The translations under genes were made by a program, and so were the position numbers. Shown piece after piece: positions 6,779 through 12,434 of a stretch of 12,434 bases of DNA. Source of the stretch: Rhodoferax sp. (GTDB taxonomy: Bacteria; Pseudomonadota; Gammaproteobacteria; Burkholderiales; Burkholderiaceae_C); NCBI GenBank assembly GCA_023231075.1, contig JALNWC010000038.1:1-12434 (forward strand). Reading direction: 5' to 3'. Positions within the stretch are counted from its first letter, which is position 1; each line of letters opens with the position of its first letter. The notes under the pieces are model-generated. The model had not been told where the DNA came from, ran no database searches, and saw only the letters and a program-made list of their open reading frames with translations.

Positions 6779-6808
6779 TTCAAAAACGGCGGCTACAGCG
6801 ATTACAAT
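6779..6808 (+). promoter_or_regulatory. Candidate promoter of tRNA-Pro
   Basis: TTCAAA (6779-6784, 4 of 6) and TACAAT (6803-6808, 5 of 6) are 18 bases apart. A G+C-rich GCGGG discriminator follows, as is common for stable-RNA promoters under stringent control. The predicted start is about 6815, two bases before the mature tRNA. Confidence 0.5.
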
Positions 6809-6816
6809 ACGCGGGT

Positions 6817-6893
<77 letters not shown>

Positions 6894-6927
6894 TTACGGG
6901 TAGTTCTTGCATTGCTTTGGATTTCCG

Positions 6928-6955
6928 CTCATCCTTCTCATGGGGGTGAGTTGTT
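6928..6955 (+). terminator. Possible terminator after tRNA-Pro
   Basis: CTCATCC (6928-6934) can pair with GGGTGAG (6944-6950, one T-G), followed by TTGTT. The T tract is poor. It sits in the 60-base gap where the tRNA and mog transcripts converge. Confidence 0.25.
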
Positions 6956-7565
6956 ACCAATCAGGAAAAGTCCGGATCGCGGTTTTGGGGCGCCAGGCCT
7001 TGCACACCGTTTCATCGGCTTCCAGATACGGCCCACCGATCAGGTCGATGCAGTAGGGCACGGCGGCAAAGATGCCGGGCACCACGGACTTGCCCTCGGC
7101 GTCGCGCAGGCCTTCCAGGATTTCGGCGATCGACTTGGGCTGGCCGGGCAGGTTGATGATGAGGCTTTGCTCGCGGATCACGGCCACCTGGCGCGACAGA
7201 ATCGCCGTGGGCACAAAGTTCAGGCTGATCTGGCGCATCTGCTCGCCAAAACCGGGCATTTCCTTGTGCGCCACCGCCAGCGTGGCCTCGGGCGTGACGT
7301 CGCGCAGCGCCGGGCCGGTGCCGCCGGTGGTGAGCACCAGGGCGCAGCCGGCGTCCACCAGCTCGATCAGCGCGGCTTGAATGGCGGCTTGTTCGTCGGG
7401 GATCAGGCGCGGCTCGAACTGCAGCGGGTTCTTCAGGGCGCGGCTCAACCACTCTTGCAGCGCGGGCAGGCCCTTGTCGACATACACGCCAGCAGATGCA
7501 CGGTCGCTGATCGACACGATGCCGATCTTGACGGGCGGGTAGGGGTTGGCAGCGGGCGTGTTCAT
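6954..7565 (-). CDS. mog: Molybdopterin adenylyltransferase
   Basis: Activates molybdopterin with ATP to adenylyl-molybdopterin, just before molybdenum insertion by MoeA, in the cytosol. The 203-residue product closely follows E. coli MogA as I remember it: KIGIVSISDRASAGVYVDKG (13-32), LVLTTGGTGPALRDVTPEAT (77-95), MPGFGEQMRQIS (103-114) and NLPGQPKSI (138-146). The TTGGTG loop and following RDVTP form the nucleotide and molybdopterin site. The ATG at 7565 was chosen because family homology begins there; the open frame upstream (to 7775) is only the antisense-shifted body of darP. The start overlaps the darP stop as ATGA (7562-7565), implying translational coupling. No other molybdenum cofactor gene is present in the window. 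Confidence 0.95.
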   Translation of the reverse strand: MNTPAANPYPPVKIGIVSISDRASAGVYVDKGLPALQEWLSRALKNPLQFEPRLIPDEQAAIQAALIELVDAGCALVLTTGGTGPALRDVTPEATLAVAHKEMPGFGEQMRQISLNFVPTAILSRQVAVIREQSLIINLPGQPKSIAEILEGLRDAEGKSVVPGIFAAVPYCIDLIGGPYLEADETVCKAWRPKTAIRTFPDW

Positions 7566-8215
7566 GAGGCTTCTCTGGCGGGGCTGAAAGGCGTGTCGGT
7601 ATGGTCGTGCGGCGGAATGGCGCCGAGTTGCTCGCGCACCATCTGAAAGATTTCGCGGTAGGCGCGGCCATGGCGTGGCAGGGCACCCGGTTTGGCGGGC
7701 TTGGCGTCCTTGCGGGCCTGGCGAATCAGGGCGCGCAGTTCCTGGCTGTCGCAGCCGGGGTTCTGGGTGATCCATTGGGCGCTGGCATCGTCGTCGGCAA
7801 TCAGCCGGTCACGCCAGATTTCGGCCTGGTGCAGCATCAGGTTGTCGGCGGCCGAGCCGGTGGCTTCTTCACTGAGCGTTTTCTTGACCGCATCCAACAC
7901 CTCGGGCTCGAGCTTGCGCATGAGCTTGCCGATAAACTGCATCTGGCGGCGTTTGCCTTCGAAATTGGTGATGCGTTTGGCGTCAAGAATGGCGTCCTTG
8001 AACTTGTCGGACAAGTCCAGCCGCGCCAGCAGGTCGGCGCGCAGTTCCAGCAGGTCGGCACCCAGCTTTTGCAGCTCGGTGCTCTCGCGTTTGAGGTCGG
8101 TGCGGCTTTGCTCATCGGTGCCTTTGAGCTCGGCTTTGAGCTCAAGGTCGCGTTCGCTGCCCTCGGCGACGAACTCACCACGCACGAAATAGCCTTTTTT
8201 GAGTTTTCTTGACAT
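7562..8215 (-). CDS. darP: Ribosome maturation factor DarP (YjgA, DUF615)
   Basis: DarP acts late in assembly of the 50S ribosomal subunit in E. coli, shaping the 23S rRNA peptidyl-transferase centre. This homologue has 217 residues from the ATG at 8215 (E. coli about 183) and is very rich in charged residues, with helices around ELQKLGADLLELRADLLARL and the conserved block DAKRITNFEGKRRQMQFIGK near 78-97. Another start, TTG at 8221, would add two residues; ATG is preferred. No Shine-Dalgarno sequence is visible. It is divergent from pmbA across 22 bases, an arrangement also found in E. coli (yjgA next to pmbA/tldE), and overlaps mog downstream. The basic and acidic tail after about residue 165 looks disordered. 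Confidence 0.9.
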   Translation of the reverse strand: MSRKLKKGYFVRGEFVAEGSERDLELKAELKGTDEQSRTDLKRESTELQKLGADLLELRADLLARLDLSDKFKDAILDAKRITNFEGKRRQMQFIGKLMRKLEPEVLDAVKKTLSEEATGSAADNLMLHQAEIWRDRLIADDDASAQWITQNPGCDSQELRALIRQARKDAKPAKPGALPRHGRAYREIFQMVREQLGAIPPHDHTDTPFSPAREAS

Positions 8216-8251
8216 AGACAAGTATCATAGCCGCGCTATGAACAAATCCAA
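8199..8251. promoter_or_regulatory. Candidate overlapping divergent promoters of darP and pmbA
   Basis: TATCATA at 8223-8229 is symmetric and gives a -10 in both directions: TATCAT rightward (8223-8228) and TATGAT leftward (8229-8224), each 5 of 6. The rightward partner is TTGAGT (8199-8204, 18-base spacer). The leftward partner is the weak TTGGAT (complement of 8246-8251, 16-base spacer). The implied starts, about 8235 and 8217, lie two to three bases before the two ATGs. A perfect TTGACA at 8209-8214 has no -10 at the right distance. Confidence 0.4.
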
Positions 8252-9677
8252 CACGCCCAAGCGCGCCGCCAAGTCAGGTAGCGCCGCCTCTTCCTCTTCC
8301 GCCAAAAGCGCTGATGTCCCGGCCGATGGCTTCAGCTACAGCCGTGGTTTTTTTGAAGATCTGGTCGATTCGGCCCTGGCCCATGCCAAAAAACTGGGTG
8401 CCACCGACGCCGCAGCGCACGCCTCGGAAGGCTGCGGCCTGAGCGTGTCGGTGCGCAAAGGCGAGCTGGAAAACGTGGAACGCAACCGCGACAAGTCGCT
8501 CAGTATCAGCGTGCATCTGGGCCAGCGCCGTGGTAGCGCCAGCACCTCCGACTTTTCCCAGGCGGCGATCAAGCAAACGGTGCAGGCCGCTTTTGACATT
8601 GCCCGGTTTACCGCCGAAGACCCGTTTGCCGCCCTGCCCGACGAGGCCGATATTGCCCGCTTTGATGAGCAGCGCACCGACCTGGAGCTGTTTTTCCCCT
8701 GGGCCATCACCAGCGAGCAGGCGGCGCAACTCGCGCTGCAAGCCGAAGCGGCTGCGTTTGCCGTGGACAAGCGCGTCACCAACAGCGAGGGCGCCGGCGT
8801 GTCGGCCCAGCAGTCGCATTTTTTCAGCGCCCACACGCACGGTTTTCGCGGCGGTTATGCCAGTTCGCGCCATTCGGTGTCGGTGTCGCCGATTGCCGGC
8901 CGTGGTGCCGACATGCAGCGCGACGCCTGGTACAGCTCGCAACGCAATGCGGCTGAGCTGGCCAGCCCGGAAGCCGTGGGGCGCTACGCCGCCGAGCGCG
9001 CCTTGAGCCGCCTGCATGCCCGCAAGATTGCCACCACCGAATGCCCGGTGCTGTTCGAGTCGCCGCTGGCGGCCGGCCTGCTGGGCAGTTTTGTGCAGGC
9101 CGTCAGCGGCGGTGCCTTGTACCGCAAGAGCAGCTTTCTGCTCGACAGCCTGGGCAAACCGGTGTTCCCCAAGCACATTGACATTCTGGAAGACCCGTTC
9201 GTCAAGCGCGGCAAGGGCAGCGCGCCTTTTGACGACGAAGGCGTGCGCGTGCAGGCGCGCAGCGTGGTCGAGGCGGGTAGGGTGCAGGGCTACTTTCTGG
9301 GCAGCTACTCGGCGCGCAAACTGGGCATGAAGACCACCGGTAACGCGGGTGGCTCGCACAACCTGACGCTCACCTCGCGCCTGACCCGTGCCGGCGACGA
9401 CCTCGACGCCATGTTGCAGCGCCTGGGCACCGGCCTGTTTGTGACCGAGCTCATGGGCAGCGGCGTCAACTACGTGACCGGCGACTATTCACGCGGCGCC
9501 AGCGGCTTCTGGGTGGAAAACGGCCGCATTGCCTTTCCCGTCCACGAGATCACCATTGCCGGCAACATGAAGGCCATGTTCAAGGGCATCGTGGCGGTGG
9601 GCGCCGACGCCTACAACCACGGCGCCAAAACCGTGGGCTCCATCCTCATCAACAAGATGAAGGTGGCGGGGAGCTAA
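8238..9677 (+). CDS. pmbA: TldE/PmbA, non-catalytic partner of the TldD-TldE metalloprotease
   Basis: In E. coli, TldE (PmbA) pairs with TldD to trim unfolded peptides and to mature microcin B17 and process CcdA. The 479-residue protein has no HExxxH zinc motif, as expected for TldE, the zinc site being in TldD. Family landmarks include VSVRKGELENVERNRDKSLS (70-89), GALYRKSSFLLDSLGKPVF in the middle, and GDYSRGASGFWVENG followed by FPVHEITIAGN (HEITIAGN at 436-443). The first 25 or so residues are a low-complexity Ser/Ala/Lys tail absent from the 450-residue E. coli protein. The ATG at 8238 is preferred over an in-frame TTG at 8199, which would overlap darP. No Shine-Dalgarno is visible. No tldD is in the window. 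Its substrate in this organism is unknown. Confidence 0.94.
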   Translation: MNKSNTPKRAAKSGSAASSSSAKSADVPADGFSYSRGFFEDLVDSALAHAKKLGATDAAAHASEGCGLSVSVRKGELENVERNRDKSLSISVHLGQRRGSASTSDFSQAAIKQTVQAAFDIARFTAEDPFAALPDEADIARFDEQRTDLELFFPWAITSEQAAQLALQAEAAAFAVDKRVTNSEGAGVSAQQSHFFSAHTHGFRGGYASSRHSVSVSPIAGRGADMQRDAWYSSQRNAAELASPEAVGRYAAERALSRLHARKIATTECPVLFESPLAAGLLGSFVQAVSGGALYRKSSFLLDSLGKPVFPKHIDILEDPFVKRGKGSAPFDDEGVRVQARSVVEAGRVQGYFLGSYSARKLGMKTTGNAGGSHNLTLTSRLTRAGDDLDAMLQRLGTGLFVTELMGSGVNYVTGDYSRGASGFWVENGRIAFPVHEITIAGNMKAMFKGIVAVGADAYNHGAKTVGSILINKMKVAGS

Positions 9678-9692
9678 ATTGCCCATTAATCC

Positions 9693-9768
9693 GCGAGGCA
9701 GGCAGTCTGGGCGGCTTCCTCAGACTGGGGTACCAGAAATCGTCAGCCACCCAGACCGCCCACCTCGC
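9693..9768 (-). other. Long intergenic hairpin between pmbA and aapP
   Basis: Bases 9693-9716 and 9745-9768 form a 24-position palindrome around a 28-base centre, which itself contains CTGG-GGTA-CCAG (9725-9736). Twenty positions are Watson-Crick. The other four are C-A or A-C in + strand RNA but G-U in - strand RNA, so the - strand RNA can pair at all 24. That places it as a 3' structure of the aap transcript (aapP ends at 9797). A T tract is absent on both sides, so it is not a standard intrinsic terminator. It could act as a 3' stabilising stem, a termination aid or a dispersed palindromic repeat. Confidence 0.7.
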
Positions 9769-9796
9769 CAGGCGCACTGCCCAGGGTTCGATGGTC

Positions 9797-10555
9797 TCAG
9801 TGCCCCAGGATTTTTGACAGGAAGTCCTTGCTGCGCTCGCTTTGCGGGTGGCTGAAGAAGTCGTGCGGGTTGTTTTGCTCGACGATCTGGCCCTGGTCCA
9901 TGAAGATCACGCGGTCGGCCACGGCCTTGGCAAAGCCCATCTCGTGGGTCACGCAGAGCATGGTGATGCCTTCATCGGCCAGGGCAATCATCACGTCGAG
10001 CACTTCCTTGATCATCTCGGGATCAAGCGCACTGGTGGGTTCGTCAAACAGCATGATCTTCGGCTTCAGACACAACGCGCGCGCAATCGCCACGCGCTGC
10101 TGCTGACCGCCCGAGAGCTGCAGCGGGTACTTGTGGGCCTGCTCGGCAATGCGCACCCGGTTGAGCTGCACCATGGCTTTTTCTTCGGCCTCTTTCTTGG
10201 GCATTTTGCCGACCCACATCGGTGACAGCGTCAGGTTTTCCAGCACCGTGAGGTGCGGGAACAGGTTGAACTGCTGGAACACCATGCCGACTTCCTTGCG
10301 CACGGCGTCGATGGCCTTGACGTCGTCGGTGAGCTCGACGCCGTCAACCGTCAGGTGGCCTTGCTGATGCGCTTCAAGCCGGTTGATGCAGCGGATCAGG
10401 GTGGACTTGCCCGAGCCCGAGGGCCCGCAGATGACGATGCGCTCGCCCTTGGCCACGCTCAGGTCAATGTCGCGCAGCACATGGAAATTGTTGCCGTACC
10501 ACTTGTTGACCTTGTCGAAGGTGATGATGGGGGAGGGCGTTGGGGTGTCAGCCAT
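9797..10555 (-). CDS. aapP: General L-amino acid ABC transporter, ATP-binding protein
   Basis: Powers amino acid import from the cytoplasmic face of the inner membrane. All 252 residues of a polar amino acid ATPase are present: Walker A GPSGSGKST (44-52), Q-loop in VFQQFNLFP (92-100), signature LSGGQQQ (147-153), Walker B IMLFDEP (167-173) with D171 and E172, SALD D-loop, and switch H204 in THEMGF. By sequence alone it could be GlnQ, GltL or AapP; the linked permeases of AapQ and AapM type decide for AapP. It is the last gene of the run, 23 bases after aapM. GGAG stands 11 bases before the ATG, rather far. The strong palindrome at 9693-9768 follows the stop by about 30 bases. Confidence 0.92.
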   Translation of the reverse strand: MADTPTPSPIITFDKVNKWYGNNFHVLRDIDLSVAKGERIVICGPSGSGKSTLIRCINRLEAHQQGHLTVDGVELTDDVKAIDAVRKEVGMVFQQFNLFPHLTVLENLTLSPMWVGKMPKKEAEEKAMVQLNRVRIAEQAHKYPLQLSGGQQQRVAIARALCLKPKIMLFDEPTSALDPEMIKEVLDVMIALADEGITMLCVTHEMGFAKAVADRVIFMDQGQIVEQNNPHDFFSHPQSERSKDFLSKILGH

Positions 10556-10578
10556 GGTTAATTTTTCTCCATGTGGTT

Positions 10579-11682
10579 TCAGTGCAATTTACTTTTATTC
10601 ACCTGCTTCTCCACCCAGTGGCTGTAGCGCGACATGGAGAAGCAGAACACGAAGTAGATCAACGCAATGAAGATGTAGCCTTCCATCGAGAAGGGTCGCC
10701 AGTTGGCGTCTGAATTGAGCGCCAGGCTCATGGCGCCGGTCAATTCATACAGACTCACGATGGTCACCAGAGAGGTGTCCTTGAAGGTCGAGATGAAGTT
10801 GTTCATGATGCCCGGCACCACCATGGCCAGCGCTTGCGGCAGCACGATCTTGCGCTGGGTTTGCCAGTACGACAGGCCCAGCGTGGCGGCGGCCTCGACC
10901 TGACCCGTGGGCACGGCCTGCAAGCCACCGCGAATCACCTCGGCCGAATAAGCCGCGGCAAACAGCGTGATGCCCACCAGCACCCGCACCAGCACGTCAA
11001 TCTTGACGCCTGGCGGCATGAACAGCGGGAACATGAACGAGGCCATGAACAGCACCGAGATCAGCGGCACGCCGCGAATCAGTTCGACATAAATGGTGCA
11101 AAAACTGCGGATGGCGGGCAGCTTGGAGCGCCGCCCCAGCGCCACCAGCAGCGCGATCGGAAACGACATCACCAGCGACAGCGAGGCCAGCAAAATGGTC
11201 AGTGGCAGGCCACCCCAGCGGTCGGTTTCGACCTGGCTCAAGCCCAGCGTGTTGCCGTACATGAGCGCAAAAAATGCCGCCAGCACCACCAGCCACAACA
11301 AGGGCAGCCAGGCGCGCCAGAACATGCGCATGCAGCTTGCCACCAGCAGGCCGGTAAGCAGCAGGGTGGCCACCAGTGGCCGCCATTGTTCGTCAAACGG
11401 GTAGCGACCAAAAATGATGATGCGGTATTTTTCGGTGATCACGCCCCAGCAGGCTCCGACCCCGTCGACGCGGCAGGCGTCATAGTCGGCCACCCAGACT
11501 GCCTTGAAGATGGCCCAGTTCAGAATCTGCGGCACCAGCCACAGCAGCAGGCCACCAATGACAAGGGTGGCCAGCGAGGTTTTCCAGTCAGCCAGCAAAT
11601 TGGTCTTGACCCAGGCCAGCGGGCCTTCGGTACTGACCGGGGCCGGTCGCGGTGCGATGGGTTGAAAAGTGGTGTTGTTCAT
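10579..11682 (-). CDS. aapM: General L-amino acid ABC transporter, permease AapM
   Basis: Membrane permease forming, with AapQ, the channel for a broad range of L-amino acids. The 367 residues have a proline-rich cytoplasmic start (1-20), a first membrane helix near 36-55, a periplasmic loop (about 62-100) and then the transmembrane core. The loop includes two cysteines, C70 and C78, and the AapM-like EKYRIIIFGRYPFDEQWRP (84-102). The EAA motif that docks the ATPase is at about 262-282 (VEAAATLGLSYWQTQRKIVL). The long first loop distinguishes AapM from the shorter GltJ/GltK or HisM permeases. It lies 13 bases after aapQ and 23 before aapP, so one transcript is likely. No clear Shine-Dalgarno precedes the ATG. 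Confidence 0.93.
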   Translation of the reverse strand: MNNTTFQPIAPRPAPVSTEGPLAWVKTNLLADWKTSLATLVIGGLLLWLVPQILNWAIFKAVWVADYDACRVDGVGACWGVITEKYRIIIFGRYPFDEQWRPLVATLLLTGLLVASCMRMFWRAWLPLLWLVVLAAFFALMYGNTLGLSQVETDRWGGLPLTILLASLSLVMSFPIALLVALGRRSKLPAIRSFCTIYVELIRGVPLISVLFMASFMFPLFMPPGVKIDVLVRVLVGITLFAAAYSAEVIRGGLQAVPTGQVEAAATLGLSYWQTQRKIVLPQALAMVVPGIMNNFISTFKDTSLVTIVSLYELTGAMSLALNSDANWRPFSMEGYIFIALIYFVFCFSMSRYSHWVEKQVNKSKLH

Positions 11683-11695
11683 GGTGGGGTCCGGT

Positions 11696-12434
11696 TCAAC
11701 GTTCCTTGATGGCGGCGCGGCTGTTGTACCAGTTCATCAACAGGGACGTGCCCAGCGAAGTGATCAGGTAGACCAGCATCACCAGTGCAATGCACTCCAC
11801 CGCGCGGCCGGTCTGATTGAGTGCCGTGTTCGCTATGGACACCACATCGGGGTAGCCAATGGCCACTGCCAGCGAAGAGTTTTTGGTCAGGTTCAAATAC
11901 TGGTTGGTCAGTGGCGGGATGATCACACGCAGTGCTTGTGGCAGCATGACCAGGCGCATTTGCTGATTTTGGTTCAAGCCCAGCGCCGAGGCCGCTTCAC
12001 CCTGTCCCCGCGCCACCGAGGCAATGCCGCCACGCACCACCTCGGCAATGAACGATGCGGTGTAGAGCGTCAAACCCATCAATACCGCCAGAAATTCCGG
12101 CGTCAATGCGCCGCCGTTTTCAATTGAAAAATCACCTTTGAAAGGGCGATTGAATTCTGTGGGCGCACCACCCAGTGCCCAGCCTGCCACGCTGGCCAGA
12201 AACACAATCATGAGCGGTAGCACAACCATGCTGCGGGCTTGTCCGGTGGCTTCAAATTGACTGACGGCCCAGCGCCGGTAAGCCCAGCCCAAAAAAACGC
12301 CAGGCAACAGCCCATACGCAGCCCAAAGCTGGCCTGTGCCCCAGACGGGGATCGGAAAGTTCAGCCCGCCCTTGCTCAGAAAGAATGGCCCGATCATCCA
12401 GGCATCAGCCGCTGCGGGCAGAACCTCGGTCAGG
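11696..12434 (-). CDS. aapQ: General L-amino acid ABC transporter, permease AapQ (C-terminal part, 5' end outside window)
   Basis: Second permease of the importer. The frame is open to the window edge, and 245 residues are visible of roughly 400 usual for AapQ. An ATG at 12397 is internal, because the preceding residues (LTEVLPAAADAW) continue the family sequence. Landmarks are a periplasmic stretch with FLSKGGLNFPIP, membrane helices, ALTPEFLAVLMGLTLYTASF before the EAA loop, the EAA motif GEAASALGLNQNQQMRLVML, and NLTKNSSLAVAIGYPDVV. The aapJ periplasmic binding protein gene is expected further upstream on this strand, outside the window. Substrate breadth cannot be read from the sequence. 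Confidence 0.92.
   Translation of the reverse strand, partial: LTEVLPAAADAWMIGPFFLSKGGLNFPIPVWGTGQLWAAYGLLPGVFLGWAYRRWAVSQFEATGQARSMVVLPLMIVFLASVAGWALGGAPTEFNRPFKGDFSIENGGALTPEFLAVLMGLTLYTASFIAEVVRGGIASVARGQGEAASALGLNQNQQMRLVMLPQALRVIIPPLTNQYLNLTKNSSLAVAIGYPDVVSIANTALNQTGRAVECIALVMLVYLITSLGTSLLMNWYNSRAAIKER

Noticed and set aside
7566..7775. Possible 70-residue N-terminal extension of Mog.
   Set aside because: It is the out-of-frame body of darP; MogA homology starts exactly at the ATG at 7565, which overlaps the darP stop.
8274..9359. 361-codon open frame on the - strand inside pmbA.
   Set aside because: pmbA is a certain gene on the other strand with full family conservation; the antisense frame shows no domain or start signal.
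8238..9677. Missing HExxxH zinc motif in the TldD/TldE-family protein.
   Set aside because: Normal for TldE/PmbA; the metal site belongs to TldD.
10834..11709. 291-codon + strand frame across aapM.
   Set aside because: Extreme His/Gln/Arg content and full overlap with aapM mark it as a shadow.

Overview
The window looks like the chromosome of a betaproteobacterium, most likely Burkholderiales and close to Comamonadaceae (Rhodoferax/Polaromonas-like). This is inferred from protein character, the ilvC-pssA-leuA order, the aat/bpt pair and the high G+C; it cannot be proven from the window alone. I see no mobile element, CRISPR array, phage gene or composition break. The genes are housekeeping genes, packed tightly; the longest gap without a protein of normal size is about 180 bases (1488-1669).

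Layout: (1) 1-3208, + strand: the 3' part of ilvC, then pssA, then leuA, covering branched-chain amino acid and phospholipid synthesis. The pssA-leuA gap holds what appears to be a complete transcription attenuator: a 17-codon leader peptide with four leucine codons among five, a competing antiterminator pairing and an intrinsic terminator. (2) 3310-4383, +: a secreted penicillin-binding endopeptidase (PbpG type), whose stop codon abuts that of the next gene. (3) 4384-6742, -: aat-bpt-iclR, both N-degron aminoacyl-transferases plus an IclR-family regulator. (4) 6817-6893, +: tRNA-Pro(TGG). (5) 6954-8215, -: darP (yjgA) and mog, overlapping by four bases. (6) 8238-9677, +: pmbA (tldE), divergent from darP across 22 bases. 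(7) 9797 to the window end, -: aapQ-aapM-aapP, two permeases and the ATPase of a general L-amino-acid ABC importer. The start of aapQ and any binding-protein gene lie beyond the window.

No exotic new system is visible. The best unexplained signals are regulatory: the leuA attenuator, whose extended -10 places transcription start on the leader ATG itself; a symmetric TATCATA between darP and pmbA that would give both genes nearly leaderless mRNAs; and a 24-bp palindrome downstream of aapP whose four non-Watson-Crick positions are all G-U wobbles in the aap-sense RNA but A-C mismatches in the pmbA-sense RNA. These were read by eye and need computation or experiment.
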